DNA of 64,000 bases from Closterium sp. NIES-65 (lineage: Eukaryota > Streptophyta > Zygnematophyceae > Desmidiales > Closteriaceae): the NCBI GenBank assembly GCA_948144175.1, contig CANXME010002006.1:434001-498000 (forward strand). Direction: 5' to 3'. Of the stretch, positions 21,481 to 31,762 are shown piece by piece. Under the pieces are notes generated by a model. That model saw only the letters and a list, made by a program, of their open reading frames with translations. It had not been told where the DNA came from and did not search any database. Numbering within the stretch: position 1 is the stretch's first letter; every line of letters starts with the position of its first letter. The translations under genes were made by a program, and so were the position numbers.

Positions 21481-24400
21481 ATGGCTAGCCCACAGGTTCT
21501 CGTGTTCGATACTGAGGCCCGCCCTGTGAAGTTTGACACTTGGCTTGATTACCTGCACCTCTACCTACAGCTCCCAGCCAAGGATGACATCTCACTGTAC
21601 GATCACGCCCTAGGCCATGTCACTGCCCCTGCTGCTACTGCTGACAGCACTGCTCGCTCACAGTGGCAGACTCGTGATGCCCACACTCGCTTCGCTATTC
21701 GCAACTCCCTGCCGATAGACAAACGCGAGCACTTTGGCCAGCACAAGACTGCAGAGGCGCTGTACACAGCTGTCGTTGCTCGCTACTCCTCACCTGCCTC
21801 TGCCGCGCTAGGCCGTCTCTCCCTCCCCTACCTGTTTCCCGACCTGGCCTCCTTTCACACAGTCGCTAACCTCATCACGCAACTCCGTACTAGTGAGGCC
21901 CGCTTCCGTGCCGCCATGCCTGCTGAGTTCCTTACCACGCACCCCCCTCCACTCTGGCTCACTCTCTACCACCTAGTCACCCGCCTCCCTGACACAATGC
22001 GTGCTGTCAGGGACCACTTCCTAGCTCGTTGCCCCACTGAGCTCACCATTGCCCTCCTCGAGAAGGAGCTACTTGCAGCTGAGACTAGCATAGTCACTGT
22101 AGGTGCCTCTCGTGGCGACCCCCGTACCCCGCTCTTTGAGGGGTGTTCTCCTTCCCCCCTTCTTCCCTCTGTCGCCTCTGCTGCTGCTGTCGACCTCCTT
22201 GGTGCTGAGAAGGTCGGCGCTGCGTCTGCCTCGAGCGGGCGCCGCAGCGGCAAGGGCAAAGGGGGCAAGGGTGGTGGCGGTGACGGCGGGGGAGGCGGCG
22301 GTGGGGGCGGTGGAGGCAGTGGGGGTGGTGGCTCGGCTGGAGGGGCGAGTGGTAGCGGTGGGGGTGGTGGCGGCAGCGGCGGGGGAAGTGGCAGGAGTGG
22401 AGGCGGCGGTTGGGGTGGCGGTGGACGAGGCGGCGGCAGGGGTTGGGGTGGTTGAGGAGGTGGCAGTGGTGGTGGTGGCCGTGGAGGCGCTGGCGGTGGC
22501 CAGGGTCAGCAGCACACTCCTTCGCCCCAGGAGGTTCGTGAGTGGTACTCTCAGCACGGGGGTGGGGGTGGTCTTAGCTGCACATACGTCATTCGCACTG
22601 GTGACAGCACTGGTCAGCAGTGTGGACGACCGCACGCCACACAGCGCTGCTTCTCTCGTCTCGACGACGCTTGGCGTGTTCAGTTCCCTCAGGCCACTGA
22701 GCTGCCCCGCTGGCTTGATCTCCTGAAGAAGGGGATTGATATCTATGCTCTAGACTTTGATGCTATTCTATCTGCCATGTATCTGATGTCTACTAGTGGA
22801 GAGGGTGCTGAGTACTTGTGTGTGCCGCCCGACCCGGGCATTAGGGCCAGTGCGTCTGCCGCTCCAGGTACTCGCGTGTCGGCTACCCCAGGTGTTGGTG
22901 AGGCTGCTGCTCTAGGTGCTCGTGTGTCTCCCCCCCTTGGTACTGCGTCGACTGCAGCACTGCACACCTTCACACTGGACTCAGGTGCTTCTCGCTGCTT
23001 CTTTCGTGACCGCACTGCCCTTGAGTCGCTTGCTCGGCCAGTTATTGTCTCCCTTGCTGACCCCTCTGGGGGTCCAGTCATTGCGACCTCTTCCACTGTC
23101 CTTCCCTGTCCTGCGGTCCCGTTGGGCACACTATCAAGTCTCCACCTCCCCTCGTTCTCTACGAACTTGGTGGCAGGATGTGCGCTCCAGGAAGGGGGTG
23201 TTCACCAGTTCACCCCTGCCTACGAGCGCGTGACACACTGCACGTGTGCTCGTACGGGCCGTCACTTGGCTACCTTCACTCGGCAGCCGGGGTCGGACCT
23301 GTACACACTGACTACTGAGTCCCCTCAGGTTGCTGCGTCTGCGTCCGCGTCCGCGTCAGGTCAGCTGTCCCCCCCCTGCTTGTGTCGCTATCAAGCACAC
23401 GAGACTGTCCTCTGGCACCACCGCCTTGGCCACCCGTCTGTGCAGCGGCTTCGTGCCATGCACTCCCGGTACCTTGTCTCTGGCCTGCCCAGGGTCCTTC
23501 CTGCCCTCCCACCCTCGCCTGCTCCTACCTGTCTCCCCTGTGTCGAGGGACGGCAGCGTGCCGCTCCTCACTCCTTCTTGTTCCCCCCAAAGACTGCTCC
23601 CTTGCAGACGCTCCACATGGACGTGTGGGGCCCAGCCCGCGTCCGTGGTCAGGGTCAGGAGAGGTACTTCCTGATAGTTGTTGACGACTACTCGCGTTAC
23701 ACCTCGGTCTTCCCCTTGCGCACCAAGGGTGAGGTCCCTGATGTCTTGATCCCTTGGATCCGCAGAGCCCGTCTCCAGCTCAGCGAGCGTTTCCACTCGG
23801 ACTTTCCTGTCCTGCGCTTGCACTCTGACAGAGGTGGTGAGTTCTCCTTCGACCTCTTGGCAGCCTACTGTGCTGAGCACGGCATTGAGCAGTCGTTCAC
23901 GCTTCCGGCCACTCCACAGCAGAATGGGGTTGCAGAGCGCCGTATTGGTCTGGTCATGGAGGTCGCTCGTACCTCCTTGATCCATGCGGCTGCCCCCCAC
24001 TTTCTGTGGCCGTTTGCAGTCCGGTACGCTGCGCATCAGCTCAACCTCTGGCCCCGTGTCTCCTTGCCGGAGACCTCGCCCACGCTACTGTGGACGGGGG
24101 AGGTTGGCGATGCGTCGCGTTTCCGGGTCTGGGGATCTCGAGCTTTTGTCCGCGATACGTCTGCGGACAAGCTCTCCTCCCGTGCTGTTCCCTGCGTCTT
24201 CCTCGGCTTTGTCCCGGACGCGTCTGGTTGGCAGTTTTACCACGCCACCTCGCGCCGAGTCTTGCCCTCCCAGGACGTCATTTTTGACGAGTCCGTCCCC
24301 TACTACCGCCTCTTCCCCTACCGCACTGCCCCCCCCCCCCCCCCCCCCCGCCTCTCTTCCTCGCGCCAGGTGCTGCTGTTGCAGACCCCCTCCCCCCTCA

Positions 24401-27400
24401 GGGTGCCGCTCCCTCAGGTGTGTCTCAGGTAGACCCGGTTGAGCATGTTGAGGTAGTTGTCGACTCTCGTCCTACTGGGGGTACTGAGCCTGGGGGTGTG
24501 GAGCCTGGGGGTGTGGAGCCTGGGTGTGTGGAGCCTGGGGGTGTGGAGCCTGGGGGTGTGGTGCCTGGGGGTGTGGAGCCTGGGGGTGTAGAGCCTGGGG
24601 GTGCTGAGCTTGGGGGTGTGGAGCCTCGTGGTGCTGAGCCGCAAAGTCCTGAGTATGGGGGTTCTGGGTCTGGAGGTACTGGGCCTGGGAGTCCTACACC
24701 TGGAGGAGCCCTCTCCTCGGAGCAGCTGCGTACGTGGTACTTAGAGTACTGCAGCCTCCGGAGAGGTTCCACTCGTGCCGGACGTACTGCTGGGACTGGT
24801 GCTAGTGCTTCTTCTCCCGTTAGGGAGCTCCCCTCCCGCGAGCGGATCCGTGAGTGGTACGAGCGGCGCTGCACTCTTCGGAGTGGCGTGCCTCGTGTTG
24901 CGGACCCCGCTGCCGTTGGAGCTGCTGCTGGTGCTGAGGACCCGGGCGTTGGAGCTGCCGCTGGTGCTGGGGACCTGGGCGTTGGAGCTGCTGCTGGTGC
25001 TGAGGACCCGGGCGTTGGAGCTGCCGCTGGTGCTGCGGACCCGGGCGTTGGAGTTGCTGCTGGTGCTGAGGACCCGGGCGTTGGAGCTGCCGCTGGTGCT
25101 GCGGACCCGGGTGTTGGAGCTGCTGGTGGTGCTGAGGACCCGGGCGTTGGAGCTGCCGCTGGTGCTGTGGACCCGGGCGTTGGAGCTGCCGCTGGTGCTG
25201 CGGACTCGGACGTTGGAGCTGCTGGTGGTGCTGAGGACCCGGGCGTTGGAGTTGCCGCTGGTGCTGCGGACCCAGGCGTTAGAGCTGCTGCTGGTGCTGA
25301 GGACCCGAGCGTTGGAGCTGCTGCTGGTGCTGCGGACCCAGGTGTTGGGGCTGCTGCTGGTGCTGCGGACCCTGGTGCGGGTGTCCCTGCTGGCTCTGGT
25401 GTCGCTGCACGGTCACGGCCGTACTTGGTTCCGCTCCTTCAGCAGGTTCTTGGTCAGCTCCCTCCTCCGTGTCCTCCTCCCTCCTTAGCGTGTCCTCCGT
25501 CTGTCCAGCTGCAGTCGCCGTTACAGTCTGCCTCCTCTCTCCCTGGTCCTGCTCCTTACACTGGTCCGACTGGAGGTCTTACTGAGCGTCGTGAGCCTGA
25601 GTCTCGTCCTGCGTCGCCCGAGTCTCGTCCTGAGTCGCCTGTCCGCACTGCTCTCTCTAGTAGTCATGTCCAACGTCAGCTTCTTCCTGCTGTCCCAGGC
25701 ACTCAGCGGATGGCACTTCGTCCGTCCACTGCTCCTTAGCGTGTCCTACTGCCGTCTCCTCCTGCTTCCTCTCTTCCTGCTCTTGCTGACCGTGGGTCAG
25801 ACTCTCTTCGTGCTGTCAGTCCTACTGTCACGCGTCTCCAGGCTACTGTTGTCACTGACCCTTCCTTTGAGTCTGCTGCTGCTTCTCCCTTAGTTGCTGA
25901 GCTTGTCGACTTTGCTGCTCGCTGTCGTCTAGACTACGCTGCTAGCCTAGTTGTTGAGTCTGAGTCTGTCTGTCCTCCGTCCGTCGGGGGTGAGTGTACT
26001 CTTGGCACTGACGTCCTTGAGGACAGGCAGGAGGAGTTTGAGTGCTTTGCTGCCGCTTTGCCCCATCTCGTGTCCATGCTTGTTGCCCCTGAGGGAGACC
26101 CGGATGCACCAGACATCCCGACCCCACGCTCTTACACAGAGGCGATGGCCGGTCCCTACTCCTCTCAGTGGCAGTCAGCCATGGACACAGAGATGGCTTC
26201 CTGGAAGTCCAAAGGCACCTACGTCGACGAGGTTCCCCCACCTGGGGCGAACATCGTCAGTGGCATGTGGATTTTCAGGGTGAAGCGGCCGCCAGGCTCT
26301 CCGCCTGTCTTCAAGGCGCGTTACGTTGCACGAGGCTTCAGTCAGCGAGAGGGAGTTGACTTCTTCCAGACCTTCTCCCCGACCCCAAAGTTGACCACTC
26401 TTCGGGTTCTGCTGCACGTCGCCGCTCAGCGTGACTACGAGCTCCACTCGCTTGACTTCAGCACTGCTTTCCTGCAGGGCAGCCTGCACGAGGAGATTTG
26501 GCTGCGCCGTCCACCCGGCTTCAGTGGGTCGTTCCCTCCTGGTACCCAGTGGAGCCTCCGACGGCCAGTCTACGGTCTCCGCCAGGCGCCTCATGAGTGG
26601 CACGACACACTGAGGACTACGCTTGCGGCTCTTGGGTTCGCGCCTTCTACTGCTGACCCGTCGCTGTTTCTATGCACCGACACCTCACTGCCGCCGTTCT
26701 ACGTCCTTGTGTACGTCGACGACTTGGTCTTTGCTACTGCTGACACTGTGGCACTCGCCCACGTGAAGTCGGAGCTGCAGAAGAGACACACGTGCACAGA
26801 CCTGGGTGAACTGACAAGCTATCTTGGCTTGCGGATCACCCTGGACAGAGCACGCCGCACCATCACCTTGACTCAGTCACACATGGTGCAGCAGGTCCTT
26901 CAGCGCTTCCGCTTCACGTACTCCTCGCCTCAGCCCACTCCTCTGCCTACCGGTCACTCGCTCTTAGCTCTGCCTTCGGATGAGTCCGTAGAGCCGAGTG
27001 GCCCGTATCCAGAGCTTGTGGGTTGCCTCATGTACCTGATGACCTGCACTCGACCAGACCTTGCATACCCTCTCAGCATTCTTGCACGCTATGTCGCTCC
27101 CGGTCGTCACCGGAAGGATCACATGGATGCAGCTAAGAGGGTGTTGCGCTACTTTTGCAGTACGTCGGGCATGGGGCTAGTGCTTGGAGGGCGAGTCCCA
27201 GTTGTTCTCACTGGGCACTCAGACGCTTCTTGGGCAGACGACCAGGCTACTCAGCGGTCGTCTCAGGGCTACTCCTTCAGTCTTGGCTCTGGTTCTGTTT
27301 CTTGGCGTTCTACTCGCTCTTCTTCTGTTCTCAGCTCCAGTTGTGAGGCTGAGATCTACGCCACAGCCATGGCGGCCCAGGAGCTACGCTGGCTCACCTA

Positions 27401-27695
27401 CTTGCTGACCGACCTTGGAGAGCAGCCTCGTTCTCCTCCAATGCTGTACGTCGACAACAAGGCAGCCATTGCCTTGTGTGAGGAGCACAGACTGGAGCAT
27501 AGAACGAAGCACATTGCTCTGCGTTACTTCCTTGCTCGAGAGCTGCAGTAGTGTGGTCAGCTTCGTCTGCGTTACGTGGCCTCTGAGGCCAACACTGCTG
27601 ATGTGTTCACCAAGGCGCTTCAGCCTTGTGACCATCAGCGCTTTTGCACTCTTCTAGGCCTTGTGCCTACTGGACCTCACTTGCTTACTTCTTGA
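21481..27695 (+). pseudogene. Copia-E gag-pol with three stops and one homopolymer frameshift
   Basis: The frame starts at ATG 21481 (MASPQVLVFD), preceded by a Pro/Arg-rich leader. The Gag core runs to about 22240, followed by a Gly-rich stretch broken by TGA at 22453-22455. An EVREWYSQH motif and the expanded zinc motif follow (about 22530-22650). Protease is FTLDSGASRCFF. The integrase has LHMDVWGP, LHSDRGGEF and NGVAERR. A C21 run at 24329-24349 shifts the frame. The linker has PGG repeats, two diverged LREW-type motifs (EQLRTWY, ERIREWY) and 33-bp repeats encoding DPGVGAAAGAE. TAG at 25737-25739 follows, then RT (YVDDLVFATAD) and RNase H with TAG at 27549-27551 where Copia-H has Gln. The final stop is at 27693-27695. 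Confidence 0.9.
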
Positions 27696-27928
27696 GTCTG
27701 TTTGTACTGTGATCTCTGTATATATATCTGCATGTTTACTCTTGCTAGGTTGTGATCATTGTACCTTTTGCTCTATTATAAACCTGCATGTGAACTGGTC
27801 TTGTGACCACTTGCTTGTGCTCGGAATTTGTGTGGTATCCTTGAGATCCACCCTAAGCTTGTTTTGCCTTGCTTTGCCTTGAATGGTCTTGTGACCCCTA
27901 ATTCTCCCCCATTTCGCCTATGGGGGTG
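27696..27928 (+). other. Copia-E 3' untranslated region and polypurine tract
   Basis: AT-rich stretch followed by the group's conserved segment and CCTATGGGGGTG abutting the LTR. No gene is present. Confidence 0.7.
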
Positions 27929-28060
27929 TGTCAAACATTATATATGTTGTGTTAGTTTAGGCTACAGTGGGTTAGCCTATAGGGGGTACACAATTCTAGG
28001 GTTAGGTACTTGTACTGTTTTCACTGCTAGTTCATTCATTCCTGTTCAGTTATTCCAACA
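27929..28060 (+). repeat. Copia-E 3' LTR
   Basis: 132 bp. It differs from the 5' LTR by one visible base (TATATATG here, TATAGATG there). Confidence 0.93.
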
Positions 28061-29109
28061 CCGGGAGCACACAGATCGCCACACGCTGTCTTCCACGGGT
28101 AAAGGTGTCAACCCACTAGTCCTGGAGAACTGTGTTGCTCACCAAATTCGTAGAGAATGAGGGGAGGTGGAAGCGTGTCAGTGAGTCAGACGGAACCGCC
28201 GGGCACGGAAGCAAAGTGGTGGACCGTGCAAGAACTGGGCCTTCTGAGGGGTCAGCCAGAGAGACTGCAACAGGTGGAGTGAGTGGTGTGAGTGCAGTAG
28301 TGGCACGAAAGAAATAGCGAGAAGCATCTGAGTCAAGCGTGAAGGTGTGCAAGGCCTCAATAGGGGCAGTACCTGAGGGAGCAGACTCACTAGCACCTAA
28401 GGCAGCAGCATCACTAGCACCTAGAGCAGCAACCTCTATACCGGGGTCGTACTGCACGCACAGGTGACAGTCACGCTCAGCATCACCAGGCAAAGCAGAC
28501 ATGGCAGTAAGGATGGCGTCATAGTCTCAAGCAAAGACAGCAGCGCCCGACCTAAGCAGCTCAAGCTAGGGGGGGGATCTCAGCCTCATCGCCAAACTTT
28601 GTGCGCCAGGCGTCAGTCAAATAGGCGAAGCAGCGGGACTGTGTGTGACCAGGTATCCCACAGGTCTCACCAGCTCGACGACCTGCGCGAATGACGTACT
28701 GGCAGCGACTTGGACTCGGAGACGGCCCACGTTGGTAAAGCCACTCACAAAGCTGCTGGGGCGTAAGGGTCGGACGCCGCCATAGCTGCATCTGGCCACC
28801 GCCAGACACTTCGCACCAAACAGCGCCACTGTGACCGCTACTACGGCCGCCACCACTCCCACTGCTGCCACCACCGCCGTCACCACTCCCACCGGTACAA
28901 CAAAGGGAAGTCATGGCGGGCAAGCTAGGAGGAGCGCGACCTGTAGGGCAGTACGGAGTGAAGGCAGTAGCACGAGTAGCAGCAGTAGTAGTAAGAGCAG
29001 CAAGGCGGCGCGCGGCGAGAGCAGGGTGGCGTGCGGCCACAGCAGGGCAGCAGTAGGGAATAGCTCCTAGGGCAGAAGCACCTAGGGCCTTTTTTATTTT
29101 AATAATTAT

Positions 29110-29580
29110 TTCATTTTATTTAGGGTTTAGCAGGGCGCTGGCGCAGGGCTGGGCGCTGGCGCAGGGCAGGGCGCTGGCGTAGGGCAGGGCGCTGGCGCAG
29201 GGCAGGGCGCTGGCGCAGGGCAGGGCGCTGGCGCAGGGCAGAGCGCTGGCACAGGGCTGGGCGCTGGCGCAGGGCAGGGCGCTGGCGTAGGGCCGGGCGC
29301 CGGCGCAGGGCAGGGCGCTGGCGCAAGGCAGGGCGCCGGCGCAGGGCAGGGCGCTGGCGCAGGCCAGGGCGCTGGCGCAGGGCAGGGCGCCGGCGCAGGG
29401 CAGGGTGCTGGCGCAGGGCAGGGCGCTAGCGCAGGGCAGGGCACCGGCGCAGGGCAGGGCGCTGGCGCAGGGCAGGGTGCTGGCGCTGGCGCAGGGCAAG
29501 GCGCTGGCGCAGGGCAAGGCGCTGGCGCAAGGTGACGCCAGGCAGGGCAGGGCAGGGCATGAGCTAGGCAGCGCGACGCG
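29110..29580 (-). repeat. Copia-D leader minisatellite (18-bp unit)
   Basis: Some two dozen tandem copies of GGCGCAGGGCAGGGCGCT with few variants. All frames are open, giving meaningless Ala/Leu/Pro/Cys repeats on the minus strand. Confidence 0.9.
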
Positions 29581-29708
29581 GGGCAAGGCAGGGCGTGCGC
29601 GGGGCAGCGCGACGCAGGGTAGTGGGGTAACGTGATAACCGCAGTCGGAAGCTAAATATGGTGGGCCCGAAAAAAAAAAAAAAAAAAAAACGGTCCTTCG
29701 GACCTACT

Positions 29709-29852
29709 GTTCTGATACCATGTCAAGATAGCAAGCAAGGATGTTGCATTGAATGAAATGTGGGTACAAGTACTAACCCTAACTTAGGGTTGTACCTCAT
29801 ATGGGCTACCCCACTATAGCCTACACTGAACTAACACCTATATAGTTTGACA
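29709..29852 (-). repeat. Copia-D primer-binding site (29709-29720) and 5' LTR (29721-29852)
   Basis: The minus strand reads TGTCAAAC...TTGACA (132 bp) followed by TGGTATCAGAAC, the tRNA-iMet site with one change. A poly-A run (29671-29690) and the words GGTCC...GGACC just downstream are shared with Copia-B. Confidence 0.92.
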
Positions 29853-30232
29853 GGTGAGTGTCTTGTTAGTGCCAATGAGCGCTGCCATTTTCAGGGAGGT
29901 AGGGGACGTGCTGCTGGTCCTGGTAGTGGTTGTCAGTTTCACGACGGTAGGGGAGGTGGTCAATGTTTTCTCCAGCTTCAAAGAGGTAGGGGAGGGGCTA
30001 GAGGTCCTGGTAGTGGTTGTCAGTGTCACGGCGGTGGGGGAGGTGGTCAAAATTTTCTCCAATTTCAAAGAGGTAGGGGACGTGCTGCTGGTCCTGGTCG
30101 TGGTTGTCAGTTTCACGGGCTGGAGCAACTGATTCGCCGATTTGGTCGTCGTGGCTGTCAGTTTCAGGAAGGTAGGGGACGTGCTGCTGACCCTGGTCGT
30201 CGTGGCCCCTAGAACACTTCCCTTGGATCCTG
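29853..30232 (-). pseudogene. Secreted repeat protein, copy B, exon 2 (5' part of repeats)
   Basis: The minus strand holds 87-bp repeats (units at about 29935, 30022, 30109) homologous to those at 15165-15425. Together they form one gene split by Copia-D. A pyrimidine-rich acceptor ending CTGCACAG at 30233 could start this exon. The frame that matches the downstream half reads HDDQGQQHVPYLPETD and carries a TAG near 30000, at a repeat position where other units keep an open codon. The phase from exon 1 would instead give a Thr/Ser-rich frame, so the true register is unresolved. Confidence 0.45.
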
Positions 30233-30387
30233 CTGTGCAGAGAACAATGGAAGGGATGATAGGTTCGGATGTACTAGTAGTAGTACCAGAGTTACCCGAA
30301 TGCAGCATGATACACGTAAACTGAACGGATTTTTGAGAATTCTCAAAATACGGAATTGCACGATGACGGAATAGATGCGAAGCTTAC

Positions 30388-30451
30388 CTGCTGCAACATT
30401 CCATGCCGACGTCACAAGCAGCACGCACAGAAGCATCGGCAACGCCGCCAT
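30388..30451 (-). CDS. Secreted repeat protein, copy B, signal-peptide exon 1
   Basis: ATG at 30451 starts MAALPMLLCVLLVTSAWNV, a short basic-to-hydrophobic signal peptide ending in Ala-rich small residues. The consensus donor CAG/GTAAGC follows at 30387. Upstream on the minus strand, 30452-31020 is a promoter-like region duplicated at 6543-7050. An alternative in-frame ATG lies 12 codons upstream. The exon is supported by its conserved length in copy A. The mature product would be the repeat region now broken by Copia-D. Confidence 0.55.
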
Positions 30452-31318
30452 GGTGGCTGCACCTTGCTTTGTCCGAGCCATAAGAGGCAACGGCGTTGAT
30501 CCCGACTCGTGAGAATTGTAAGCGCAAGAGGAGAATAACGGATGAACGGGAGAGTTGTTGGCTGGGAAGTTGGAAAAGAAGTTAAATGACTACTATAGAT
30601 GCGTAGGCGAGATGACGAGGGAGTTATATAGGACTCCTCTTGGAGTGGAATCATTGTGAGGTTGGGGCTCCCACGAGAGAGCAGTTTCGTCACTAAGACG
30701 GTCTTTGCCAGGCGGAGGGAGACGCTCACACATTGCGCGTTCAACGCGATACTATTGCGCATGTTCCGGCGTGAAAACCGTTGCCAGGTGGGACTCTCCC
30801 AGTTAGCGGCTGCCTAAATCCAACACGCGCGTTCCTGTGGAACAGCGGGCGAGGTTTACGCTACGCTGTGTTAGGAAGTGGGGGTAGGTGGGCTCTTACG
30901 AGAGAAGAGGGGAGGACAAATGCACTCAGGAAGATTCAATCTGGCGGGATGACATGTATTTTCGCTCCAGGTCGAGTCAAATGTGAGAGTTGCTCGCTCT
31001 GTGTGCTTCGCAGGTTAGTGTGAAGCGAATTACACCACAGTCCCCCACTGCATGCTGCGAGTTCGCAACATTCGCGGCCGATAGTTGCGGCATGATGCCA
31101 GGCCAATCGCAGGTTTGAATGTGCCACTATTGTTACAAACATTGGTTGAGTTAAATGTAAATTGTTGTTATGGGAAAAACCGTTTCTACTACACTAAATA
31201 GGGTACACCAAACCAAGAGAGGGCCCTTTTGGCCATCCAGCAACACAATGCCAAGGCCCAGCTTCCTCCACTTTCCTCCTAACTTCCCAAGCCCCCTCTC
31301 TCCTTGCTCACTCTCGAA
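30452..31318. other. Host intergenic region: promoter side of secreted gene and 3' flank of the aquaporin gene
   Basis: Collinear with 6543-7050 up to about 31020, and unique after that. No further gene was recognised; the aquaporin stop codon lies at 31319. Confidence 0.5.
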
Positions 31319-31702
31319 TCACTCTGCTTTGTTTCTCCCTTCACCACCACCATTATTCACCTCAGCCCTACCCTCTTCCTCCTCTTCACGTGCTCCCACA
31401 CCCACCCGTTTTCGCAACCCCTCACCCTCTCTCTCCGCCGCAACCCCCTTTGTTTCTCTGCTGGCCCTCATTGCTTCCTCCTCCCCCTTCCCGCTCTCCC
31501 CAGCCTTCCCTTCCCTCCCTTCCTTCCCTTCCTTCCCTTCTCTCTCGTTCCGCCGTTTCGCCTCAAGAGCCGCCTTGTGTGGTTTCAGGTAGATTCGGTA
31601 GAAGGCTGCTGCGAGCACAGCACCGGCGGTGGGAGCAGCCCAGTAGACTATGAAGTGCTGCACCGACATCTCCTGATCCAATGTGTACACCCACCCGAAC
31701 GC
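31319..31702 (-). CDS. SIP-type aquaporin, last exon
   Basis: After acceptor CTCCAG the exon reads AFGWVYTLDQEMSVQHFIV, then YWAAPTAGAVLAAAFYRIYL, the sixth membrane helix of the MIP fold. In plant small basic intrinsic proteins the same place reads AFGWAY...YVYW..P..GA.LAA. A charged Lys/Glu/Arg-rich cytosolic tail of about 75 residues runs to a stop at 31319-31321 and is longer than usual for the family. The exon is phase 0 (128 codons with the stop). It joins exon 32776-33054, whose donor is GTAAGC, giving NPLF/AFGW across the junction. SIPs are small channels usually found in the ER membrane. This copy is the only intact member of an array of similar exons. Confidence 0.75.
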   Translation of the reverse strand, partial: AFGWVYTLDQEMSVQHFIVYWAAPTAGAVLAAAFYRIYLKPHKAALEAKRRNEREGKEGKEGREGKAGESGKGEEEAMRASRETKGVAAEREGEGLRKRVGVGAREEEEEGRAEVNNGGGEGRNKAE

Positions 31703-31762
31703 CTGGAGGAAGGGAGTGGGGAGTAGCAAAAAAAGAACTAATGCGGAAAGAGACCACAACTG

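Larger units (their letters stand above)
20309..28065 (+). mobile_element. Copia-E retrotransposon (20314-28060) with TSD CCGGG
   Basis: A plus-strand copia element of 7747 bp inserted in the opposite orientation into the protease-integrase part of Copia-D. Its 132-bp LTRs differ at one base that I can see. CCGGG is duplicated at 20309-20313 and 28061-28065. It has a complete gag with its core domain but a damaged pol. Confidence 0.95.
15689..28914 (-). pseudogene. Copia-D gag-pol, broken, Gag core missing, interrupted by Copia-E
   Basis: Minus-strand pieces in order are: start ATG near 28914 with a Gly/Ser-rich Gag, PQQLCEWLYQRG and the expanded zinc motif (to 28561); protease 28502-28116, where the catalytic DSG reads DSD; the Copia-E insertion at 20314-28060; integrase 20122-19610 (CLPC, LHLDMWGP, LHSDRGGEF, NGVAER) and 19607-19368; a repetitive linker 19125-17860; RT 17860-17045 and 17041-16124 (YVDDLVFATAD); RNase H end 15904-15689. 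Several frameshifts and stops separate the pieces; TGA at 17045-17047 stands where relatives have Arg. The UBN2 Gag core is absent, as in Copia-C. The copy cannot make a working polyprotein. Confidence 0.88.
15421..29857 (-). mobile_element. Copia-D retrotransposon (15426-29852) carrying nested Copia-E
   Basis: A minus-strand Ty1/copia element whose LTRs lie at 15426-15542 and 29721-29852. It is flanked by GGTAA (15421-15425) and GGTGA (29853-29857), a target duplication with one change. Without Copia-E and its duplicated target it is about 6.7 kb. The coding region is heavily broken and its LTRs differ in length (117 and 132 bp), so it is older than Copia-C and Copia-E. It lies within the coding repeats of a host gene. 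Confidence 0.9.

Noticed and set aside
29116-29586. Ala/Leu/Pro/Cys repeat protein
   Set aside because: It comes from the 18-bp leader array of Copia-D, where every frame is open.
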